Shown here piece by piece: positions 1 to 4,923 of a stretch of DNA of 5,914 nucleotides (its first letter is position 1; the number at the start of each line of letters is the position of its first letter). Source of the stretch: an uncultured Clostridia bacterium (GTDB taxonomy: Bacteria; Bacillota; Clostridia; Oscillospirales; Oscillospiraceae). The translations under genes were made by a program, and so were the position numbers. Where the stretch lies: NCBI GenBank assembly GCA_947177005.1, contig CAMWSZ010000208.1, positions 1 through 5,914 on the forward strand, written 5' to 3'. The notes below the pieces were generated by a model. That model was not told the origin of the DNA and searched no databases. It worked only from the letters and a program-made list of their open reading frames with translations.

Positions 1-754
1 GCCCCAGACCGCCCGTGATGAAAAATAACATTATCCGCGGCTGAGAATAGACAAGCAGCGGAACATACCGGTTGTACATCGCCTGATCGCACAGGATCAG
101 CGTAAAGGTTATCAGCAGAAAAACGCAGCAGAGGTACAGGTCCAGAGGGATACGGTCCTGCCAGTTGGGAAAAATCCCCTCCCGTCCTTTCCGGTGTCCG
201 GCGGCGCAGAGCAGAAAGCCCAGCGCGGCAAAAGAAACCAAAAGAGAAACAATGCCCAGAATCATTGTGCTGGCATAGTGAAAGGAATGAATAAATCGAT
301 ACAGGGAGTAATTCCGCTGAAAAATGCCTCCGGCCGGGATATCGTCCCGCAAATAACCTATGATCGTATAGTATCCGGACTCAGCCTCGGGGGAGTCTTC
401 GACAAAAGACGTCTGATAAGGGGTATTTTCCGGGATCTCGGACCAGATGCCGATGGATACTCCGTCTATGGGATCTCCGTCAAAGATTTGCGCGGAAAAC
501 CCGTTGTAACGCTCATGCAAAGTATTTGCCCGGGAGCCGGAGGGCTCCAAGGCTTGATTCAGGGCGTAGTACATCGCATGGTGCATCTCCTCCAGAAGCA
601 GCGGATCCTCCGCAAAGCTGCTGTAAACGCCGTAGCCATAGGACTGGGCGATGACAACACCGGCGGACAGAAGCGTCAGCCCGGCGCAAAACAGCAGCAG
701 AAAAATCGCCGCGCACTTTGCGGCAAGGCTCCCGCGCAGGTCACGTTTTTTCAT
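1..754 (-). CDS. Sensor histidine kinase, N-terminal membrane and sensory part (truncated by window edge)
   Basis: The frame stays open from an ATG at 754-752 to the window edge (251 codons), so the C-terminal part of the protein is missing here. The protein starts MKKRDLRG and has a hydrophobic segment at about residues 13-36. A roughly 120-residue, mostly polar and probably extracytoplasmic domain follows (37-160). Further hydrophobic segments lie at about 161-185, 205-222 and 231-251. A short basic stretch (HRKGRE, 187-192) and an NWQDRIPLDLY motif join the second and third segments, an arrangement I associate with clostridial sensor kinases. The HAMP, HisKA and ATPase domains would lie beyond the window, so the kinase call rests on the cognate regulator 34 bases upstream, the membrane layout and that resemblance. 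An AGGGGACC-type ribosome binding site precedes the ATG at good spacing. It is likely co-transcribed with the regulator. The signal it senses is unknown. Confidence 0.82.
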   Translation of the reverse strand, partial: MKKRDLRGSLAAKCAAIFLLLFCAGLTLLSAGVVIAQSYGYGVYSSFAEDPLLLEEMHHAMYYALNQALEPSGSRANTLHERYNGFSAQIFDGDPIDGVSIGIWSEIPENTPYQTSFVEDSPEAESGYYTIIGYLRDDIPAGGIFQRNYSLYRFIHSFHYASTMILGIVSLLVSFAALGFLLCAAGHRKGREGIFPNWQDRIPLDLYLCCVFLLITFTLILCDQAMYNRYVPLLVYSQPRIMLFFITGGLG

Positions 755-788
755 CGGGGTCCCCTCCATTCAAATCAAACAAACTCGC

Positions 789-1475
789 TTACGGCTCGAT
801 CTTGTAGCCCAAGCCCCACACGACCTTTAAATACCGCGGGTCCGACGGATTGATCTCCAATTTTTCCCGCAGGTGCCGGATATGCACCGCCACCGCCCCC
901 TCAGACCCGAACGCCGCTTCATTCCACACCTGTTCATAGATTTGGGCGGAGGAGTAGACCCGGCCCGGGTGGCGCATCAGCAGCAGCAGGATATTGTACT
1001 CAATGGGCGTCAGGCTGACCGTCTCGCCGTCCACGGTTACGGTTTTGGTCTCGTCGTCCACGGCAATGGGACCGATGATCAGTTTGCTGGGTTTCTGCTC
1101 CATGCCGCCCAGCGTCGTATAGCGCCGCAGCTGGGATCTCACGCGGGCCAGGACTTCTATCGGATTAAAAGGCTTTGTGATATAGTCGTCCGCCCCGATG
1201 TTCAGGCCCAGGACTTTATCGGTATCCTCGCTTTTTGCGGTCAGGAGGATAATGGGGATGTTGCACTCCTCCCGCAGCTTTGCGGTAGCGGAGATCCCGT
1301 CCATTTCCGGCATCATGATATCCATTAAAACCAGATGAATGGTATGTTTTCGCACGATCTCCAGAGCCTGACGGCCGGTGAAGGCTTCATAGAGGCCGTA
1401 GCCCTCGGAGGAGAGATAAATTTTCAGCGCGGTCACAATATCCCGCTCGTCATCACAGATCAGTATGTTTGCCAT
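789..1475 (-). CDS. OmpR/PhoB-family two-component response regulator
   Basis: This is a complete 228-residue DNA-binding response regulator, the normal length for the family. The receiver domain (about 1-118) has the acidic pair D8/D9, the phospho-acceptor D52 in LVLMDIMMPEMDG, the switch threonine T79 and the conserved K101 in the YITKPF motif. After a linker, a winged-helix output domain (about 131-228) carries the typical SLTPIEYNILLLL, the VAVHIRHLREKL recognition-helix region and a C-terminal wing ending GLGYKIEP. The ATG is preceded by an AAGGTGGG ribosome binding site (minus strand, about 1487-1494). The gene comes first in an operon with the kinase. It should be phosphorylated by that kinase and bind direct repeats in target promoters; a candidate pair lies just upstream of its own promoter. 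Its regulon cannot be read from the sequence. Confidence 0.96.
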   Translation of the reverse strand: MANILICDDERDIVTALKIYLSSEGYGLYEAFTGRQALEIVRKHTIHLVLMDIMMPEMDGISATAKLREECNIPIILLTAKSEDTDKVLGLNIGADDYITKPFNPIEVLARVRSQLRRYTTLGGMEQKPSKLIIGPIAVDDETKTVTVDGETVSLTPIEYNILLLLMRHPGRVYSSAQIYEQVWNEAAFGSEGAVAVHIRHLREKLEINPSDPRYLKVVWGLGYKIEP

Positions 1476-1503
1476 ACGGAAATTTTCCCACCTTTCGGGA
1501 CGT

Positions 1504-1532
1504 ATTTTATCATAAATATCCGCCCGTGAAAA
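1504..1532 (-). promoter_or_regulatory. Predicted promoter of the response regulator-kinase operon
   Basis: Read on the minus strand, TTTTCA (1532-1527) is followed by a 17-bp spacer and TAAAAT (1509-1504). These match the sigma-A hexamers at 4/6 and 5/6 positions. Transcription would start near 1497 and give a short leader of about 20 bases containing the regulator's ribosome binding site. An overlapping alternative -10 hexamer, TATGAT, lies five bases upstream with a poorer -35. This is a motif match only. Confidence 0.55.
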
Positions 1533-1543
1533 GAGTGTAGTGT

Positions 1544-1561
1544 TTAGGAAATTATTAAGAA
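1544..1561. promoter_or_regulatory. Candidate OmpR-type response-regulator direct repeat
   Basis: TTAGGAA (1544-1550) and TTAAGAA (1555-1561) are the same at six of seven positions and start 11 bases apart, which is one helical turn. OmpR/PhoB-family regulators typically bind tandem half-sites with this period, and the arrangement resembles the NTTAAG-N5-NTTAAG box described for CiaR. The site lies 12 bp upstream of the regulator's own predicted -35 and about 48 bp upstream of the -35 of the divergent sugar genes, so one site could serve both. The region is AT-rich, so chance is a real alternative. Confidence 0.35.
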
Positions 1562-1608
1562 TTTTTTATATCCGAATGCCGCTGTTTGGAATTTGCTCAT
1601 GATTGTTC

Positions 1609-1637
1609 TTGACTTTGCCCGGTATTGCTGTTATGAT
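1609..1637 (+). promoter_or_regulatory. Predicted promoter upstream of the ABM-protein and 6-phospho-beta-glucosidase genes
   Basis: TTGACT (1609-1614), a 17-bp spacer and TATGAT (1632-1637) give 5/6 matches to both sigma-A hexamers at ideal spacing. Transcription would start near 1644 and leave a leader of about 95 bases before the ATG at 1739. I saw no strong hairpin or recognisable riboswitch in that leader; it does contain a run of seven T (1678-1684) after a GC-rich stretch. Confidence 0.72.
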
Positions 1638-1724
1638 AAGAAATAGTAAAATATGGATTCACAGCAGGCAGGTCCGGTTTTTTTGTGTTATATCGCTTCT
1701 GACAGACAGATTAATTGAATGGTA

Positions 1725-1730
1725 AGGAGA
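1725..1730 (+). promoter_or_regulatory. Ribosome binding site that sets the ABM-protein start
   Basis: AGGAGA lies 8 bases before the ATG at 1739. An in-frame TTG at 1715 would extend the protein by eight residues, but it lies upstream of this site and cannot use it. The ATG at 1739 is therefore preferred. Confidence 0.8.
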
Positions 1731-1738
1731 GCATTATA

Positions 1739-2071
1739 ATGGCTGTTACAATCAATATTTATTATAGCGGCGTGAATGGAAACGCAAGAAAATTCGCTGA
1801 AGAAATGGTCTCAAGCGGTGTTGTTCGTGATATTCGCGCAGAAGAGGGTAACCTCAGATACGAATACTTCTTTCCCATGGACCGCCCCGATACCGTACTG
1901 TTAATTGACAGCTGGAGAGATCAGCAGTCCATTGACGTTCACCATGCGTCCCCTATGATGTCTAAAATTACTGAGCTGCGGGAAAAATATGACTTGCGTA
2001 TGAAGGTGGAGCGGTATGTGTCCGATGAGAACGGCGTTTCGGATGTTGACAAAGCTTTCATCAGAGAATAA
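1739..2071 (+). CDS. ABM-domain protein (putative quinol monooxygenase, YgiN/LsrG-like fold)
   Basis: This small soluble protein has 110 residues. After a short beta-strand start (VTINIYYSG), residues 34-45 read AEEGNLRYEYFF. A later strand is VLLIDSWRD (53-61) with the family tryptophan at 59, and DVHHASPMM (66-74) carries a histidine pair. This is the usual order of the antibiotic-biosynthesis monooxygenase (ABM) fold, a dimeric ferredoxin-like barrel of about 95-105 residues that acts on quinols and similar small molecules without metal or flavin. A polar tail (95-110) extends slightly past the usual domain. There is no signal peptide, so it should be cytoplasmic. It is the first gene after a strong promoter and lies 62 bases upstream of the GH1 gene, so co-transcription is likely. 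Family members are not all monooxygenases (LsrG is an isomerase), so the reaction is unknown; action on an aglycone released by the GH1 enzyme is only a hypothesis. Confidence 0.85.
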   Translation: MAVTINIYYSGVNGNARKFAEEMVSSGVVRDIRAEEGNLRYEYFFPMDRPDTVLLIDSWRDQQSIDVHHASPMMSKITELREKYDLRMKVERYVSDENGVSDVDKAFIRE

Positions 2072-2133
2072 AGGCATATGACAGCGTTTCAGAAGCATCT
2101 GTATATATTTTTTATATAGGAGGTAATGCCAAA

Positions 2134-3600
2134 ATGAGTTTTCCCAAGAATTTCCTGTGGGGCGGAGCGGTTGCTGCCAACCAATGCGAGGGCGCGTATC
2201 TGGAGGACGGCAAAGGACTGTGTGTACCGGATATGCTGTTGGGCGGAGATGTGAACACGCCGAGGACCTTCCTCCCCCAAACAGATCCTACCGCATTTTA
2301 TCCCAGCCATGAGGCTATCGACTTTTATCACCACTATAAAGAAGACATCGCTCTGTTTGCGGAAATGGGCTGGAACGTGTTCCGGCTGTCCATTAACTGG
2401 GGACGGATCTTCCCCAACGGCGACGACGCGGAGCCCAATGAGGCGGGGCTGGCTTTCTACGATAAGGTGTTTGACGAGTGCCGCAAGCATGGCATGGAAC
2501 CCCTGGTGACACTGTGCCACTATGAGATCCCCTGGGCAATCGTGACGAAATATAACGGCTTTTCGGACCGGCGGGTCATTGACCTGTTTGTGAAGTACGC
2601 CACCACCTGCTTTAAGCGTTATAAGGACAAGGTGAAATATTGGCTGACCTTCAACGAGATCAATATTCCCTGTATGCATCCGGGTATGGGAAATCTCTAC
2701 GGCCTTGGCATGATGGACCCGGAGGATGTGAACGCGGATCACAGAATTCCCCTGAGCGAACTGAAAGCCAATCCGCAGCTGACCTTCCAGGCCCTGCACA
2801 ATGAATTCGTGGCCAGCGCCCTGACCGTCAAAGCGGGCCATGAGATCAACCCTGAATTTATGATCGGCAACATGATCGCCAATTCCGCCGTTTATCCCCT
2901 GACCTCCAATCCCAAGGATGTCCTCGCCGCTCTGGACAACACAAACTTCACCTACAATTTCTGCGGCGACGTGCAGGTGCGCGGCGAATATCCCAGCTTT
3001 ATGTCCAGATACTTCAAAGAGCACAACATCGACACCTCGTTTATCACCGAGGACGACAAAAAAATCCTGCGGGAAGGCACCGTCGATTTCTACACCTTCT
3101 CCTACTATCAGTCAAACTGCGTGTCCACCGATGAAAACGCTGAAAAAACCGCAGGCAATATGACTGTCGGCGTCAAAAATCCCTATCTGAAGGCTTCCGA
3201 CTGGGGCTGGCAGATCGACCCCGACGGACTGCGCTATGTCCTGAATATGCTCCATGACCGCTACCCCAAAACGCCTCTGATGGTGGTGGAAAACGGCTTC
3301 GGCGCCTTTGATAAGGTTGAGGAGGACGGCTCCATTCATGACGATTACCGCATCGCCTACTTTAAACCCCATATCGAGGCCATGCGTGAGGCCATTGCCG
3401 ACGGCGTCCCCCTCATCGGCTATACGACGTGGGGTCCGATTGACCTGGTTTCCGCAGGCACCGGACAATACGCAAAGCGCTATGGCTTCGTCTATGTGGA
3501 CCGTCACGACGATGGCAGCGGAGATTTTTCAAGAAGCAAAAAGGACTCCTTCTATTGGTATAAGAGAGTCATTGCGTCCAACGGAGAAACGCTGGACTAA
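2134..3600 (+). CDS. bglA: 6-phospho-beta-glucosidase, glycoside hydrolase family 1
   Basis: This complete 488-residue GH1 enzyme is predicted to cleave 6-phospho-beta-glucosides (phosphorylated cellobiose, arbutin, salicin and the like) in the cytoplasm, giving glucose 6-phosphate plus glucose or an aglycone. It opens with the family N-terminal signature FPKNFLWGGAVAANQCEG, in which Q17 binds the sugar. The acid/base glutamate is E175 in LTFNE and the nucleophile is E386 in VVENGFG. H129 in the TLCHYEIP segment and W433 also fit the sugar-binding site. The phospho-specific loop is present: S440, K448 and Y450 in the stretch IDLVSAGTGQYAKRYG match the serine-lysine-tyrosine set that holds the 6-phosphate in this subfamily, where non-phospho enzymes have a different loop. 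There is no signal peptide. An AGGAGG (2118-2123) sits 10 bases before the ATG. A PTS gene of the matching family lies downstream, which supports the assignment. The exact beta-glucoside cannot be read from the sequence, so the symbol is by family only. Confidence 0.95.
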   Translation: MSFPKNFLWGGAVAANQCEGAYLEDGKGLCVPDMLLGGDVNTPRTFLPQTDPTAFYPSHEAIDFYHHYKEDIALFAEMGWNVFRLSINWGRIFPNGDDAEPNEAGLAFYDKVFDECRKHGMEPLVTLCHYEIPWAIVTKYNGFSDRRVIDLFVKYATTCFKRYKDKVKYWLTFNEINIPCMHPGMGNLYGLGMMDPEDVNADHRIPLSELKANPQLTFQALHNEFVASALTVKAGHEINPEFMIGNMIANSAVYPLTSNPKDVLAALDNTNFTYNFCGDVQVRGEYPSFMSRYFKEHNIDTSFITEDDKKILREGTVDFYTFSYYQSNCVSTDENAEKTAGNMTVGVKNPYLKASDWGWQIDPDGLRYVLNMLHDRYPKTPLMVVENGFGAFDKVEEDGSIHDDYRIAYFKPHIEAMREAIADGVPLIGYTTWGPIDLVSAGTGQYAKRYGFVYVDRHDDGSGDFSRSKKDSFYWYKRVIASNGETLD

Positions 3601-3658
3601 ACGGTTTTCCGGGGAACTGCCGCAAATTAACACATGATTCAGCCTCCTTCCCAAAAAT

Positions 3659-3679
3659 TTTTGTAGGTCTCGTACAAAA
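3659..3679. promoter_or_regulatory. Dyad-symmetric candidate operator upstream of the binding-protein promoter
   Basis: TTTTGTA (3659-3665) and TACAAAA (3673-3679) form a perfect 7-bp inverted repeat around a 7-base centre. The dyad ends four bases before the predicted -35 and is centred about 50 bases upstream of the predicted start, a position typical of an activator site. It partly overlaps a second palindrome, CAAAAATTTTTG (3652-3663). It lacks the paired GG needed for a BglG/LicT antiterminator (RAT) site and would not be transcribed from the adjacent promoter. The regulator is unknown. Confidence 0.45.
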
Positions 3680-3683
3680 CCTC

Positions 3684-3712
3684 TTTACAAATCGTTCACA
3701 ATCTGCTACAAT
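3684..3712 (+). promoter_or_regulatory. Predicted promoter of the binding-protein and PTS genes
   Basis: TTTACA (3684-3689), a 17-bp spacer and TACAAT (3707-3712) match the sigma-A hexamers at 5/6 positions each. Transcription would start near 3719, only about 7 bases before a strong hairpin. This second promoter lets the lipoprotein and PTS genes be expressed separately from the upstream ABM and GH1 genes. Confidence 0.72.
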
Positions 3713-3725
3713 ACCATCAAGCTGG

Positions 3726-3761
3726 ATGGCGGTGCTGAAAAATCCGTTTCAGCACCGCCAT
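3726..3761 (+). terminator. 15-bp hairpin with U-rich tail: terminator for the upstream genes, or 5' leader hairpin
   Basis: Positions 3726-3740 and 3747-3761 are perfect reverse complements (15 bp, about two-thirds GC toward the base of the stem) around a six-base loop. The downstream stretch is TACTTTTATTTTC, which is U-rich but interrupted. This would end transcripts arriving from the GH1 gene, which has no other clear terminator. Transcripts from the promoter at 3684-3712 also begin with this hairpin, and the ribosome binding site (AGGAGGAGG, 3775-3783) follows 13 bases after it. It could therefore act as an attenuator or as a stabilising 5' stem-loop. Confidence 0.7.
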
Positions 3762-3774
3762 TACTTTTATTTTC

Positions 3775-3783
3775 AGGAGGAGG
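3775..3783 (+). promoter_or_regulatory. Ribosome binding site that decides the binding-protein start
   Basis: AGGAGGAGG offers two registers. AGGAGG at 3778-3783 lies 10 bases before the ATG at 3794, the same spacing as the GH1 gene (2118-2123 to 2134) and the PTS gene (4908-4913 to 4924). The alternative ATG at 3785 would be only one to four bases away, so 3794 is preferred. Confidence 0.7.
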
Positions 3784-3793
3784 AATGCAAAGT

Positions 3794-4873
3794 ATGAGAA
3801 AGCTGCTCTGTATTCTGTTGGCGGGCTGTTTGTTACTCAGCCTTGCCGCATGCGACAGCAGCAACCCACCATCCGGTGGGGAACCGGCCTCAAGCGAAAA
3901 CATAGCTGTATTCTACTATACGTATGAAGACGTCTATGTTTCCAGTGTGCGGGCCGCTATGGACAAGGCTTTGGATACCGCAGGCGCGGCCTACACGGAC
4001 TATGACAGCGCCAACGACCAGGCCAAGCAGAATGAACAGGTGGATGAGGCGATCAAGAAGGGCGCGACCTGTCTGGCCGTCAATCTGGTCAACTCCGCAT
4101 CCGAAGACGCGGCGAGAACTATCATCGCAAAAGCGGAGGCCGCCGCGATCCCTGTCATCTTCTTCAACCGCTCCATCAGCGCGGAAGCGGCGACCAGCTA
4201 CAATAAGTGCGTCTATGTGGGGACAGACAACGATGAGGCTGGTCATTTGCAGGGTGAACTGATTGGCAACTACCTGCTCAGCAACTACAGCTCTGTTGAC
4301 CTGAATGGCGACGGCATCATTTCTTATGTGATGTTCAAAGGCCAGGAGGGGAACGTGGAGTCCGATTCCCGCACCCTCTACAGCCAGACAGACGCAGACG
4401 CAATCCTGAATCATGCCGCACAGCCGTCTCTGGCCTTCTATGACAAGGGAAACGCGAACAAATATCTTTTGGACGAGAGCGGTTCCTGGTCGAAAGCGTT
4501 TGCCGTGGAAGCGATGCAGGACGTTCTGGCCGAGTACAACGAGGCCAATGGCAATATGGTGGAGCTGGTCATCGCCAACAACGATGAAATGGCCCTCGGT
4601 GCCATTTCCGTCCTTCAGGACGCCGGATATAACAAGGACGGCACAACTATCATCCCTGTGTTCGGCGTGGACGCCACCGCTGAGGCGCAGGCAGCCATCA
4701 GCGCGGGCAGCATGGCCGGTACGGTCAAGCAGGACGCAGAGGCTATGGCAAAGGCCGTTGTCAATATTGCCTTCAACTTCAAAAACGGCGCGAATACCTT
4801 CGCAAGCGTTGACCAAGTTGGCACCGTAGTCGGTTCGTGGCGGATCAATATCCCCTACAGCCGCTATCAGTAA
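3794..4873 (+). CDS. mglB: MglB-like galactose/glucose-binding lipoprotein with altered ligand site
   Basis: This is a 359-residue periplasmic-binding-protein-type lipoprotein (three residues longer if the ATG at 3785 is used). A signal peptide ends in the lipobox LAAC with C20 as the lipidated cysteine, so it should be anchored outside the membrane. The mature part aligns by eye along E. coli MglB, including VGTDNDEAG (142-150), the EF-hand-like calcium loop DLNGDGIIS (169-177), E257 for the calcium site, IANNDEMALGA and IPVFGVDA. Compared with the known MglB sugar contacts, Y42, D46, N125, R193, W232, N263 and D293 are kept. H152, D154 and N256 of MglB correspond to N187, E189 and Q313 here, and F16 corresponds to Y48. 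The fold is clear, but the ligand may not be galactose or glucose. No ABC ATPase or permease gene lies in the window. The next gene, 50 bases downstream, is a PTS transporter, which suggests a sensing or presenting role. Confidence 0.93.
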   Translation: MRKLLCILLAGCLLLSLAACDSSNPPSGGEPASSENIAVFYYTYEDVYVSSVRAAMDKALDTAGAAYTDYDSANDQAKQNEQVDEAIKKGATCLAVNLVNSASEDAARTIIAKAEAAAIPVIFFNRSISAEAATSYNKCVYVGTDNDEAGHLQGELIGNYLLSNYSSVDLNGDGIISYVMFKGQEGNVESDSRTLYSQTDADAILNHAAQPSLAFYDKGNANKYLLDESGSWSKAFAVEAMQDVLAEYNEANGNMVELVIANNDEMALGAISVLQDAGYNKDGTTIIPVFGVDATAEAQAAISAGSMAGTVKQDAEAMAKAVVNIAFNFKNGANTFASVDQVGTVVGSWRINIPYSRYQ

Positions 4874-4923
4874 TGCGCAGCAATACCGCTGTTTTATCAT
4901 CATAATAAGGAGGAAAATAGAGT

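Noticed and set aside
194..853. Plus-strand open frame overlapping the kinase and the end of the response regulator
   Set aside because: The basic, low-complexity translation has no domain, and the minus strand there encodes the kinase membrane region with a good start site.
1571..1590. Imperfect dyad TCCGAA-N8-TTTGGA upstream of the ABM promoter
   Set aside because: One mismatch in a six-base half-site and no second copy seen; not distinguishable from chance.
1660..1684. GC-rich stretch followed by seven T in the ABM leader, resembling a terminator
   Set aside because: No stem of useful length can be formed before the T run.
2046..2107. Possible promoter in front of the GH1 gene (perfect TTGACA at 2046, or ATGACA at 2078 with TATATA at 2102)
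   Set aside because: The perfect -35 lacks a good -10 at 17 bp (TAAAGG). The second pair has 18-bp spacing, a weak -10, and would leave almost no leader before the ribosome binding site.
2102..2118. TATATA-TTTTT-TATATA inverted repeat before the GH1 ribosome binding site
   Set aside because: It is made only of A and T, the stem would be weak, and such repeats are common by chance in AT-rich spacers.
2089..3024. Minus-strand open frame of 311 codons opposite the GH1 gene
   Set aside because: Antisense to a gene with intact catalytic motifs; no own ribosome binding site or domain was seen.
3687..3700. CcpA cre-like site inside the promoter spacer
   Set aside because: It has the central CG and a CA end but lacks the conserved TG start and other fixed positions.
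4878..4895. Short stem (CAGC/GCTG) followed by TTTT after the binding-protein gene
   Set aside because: A four- to five-bp stem is too weak for an intrinsic terminator, and the PTS gene starts about 30 bases later with its own ribosome binding site.
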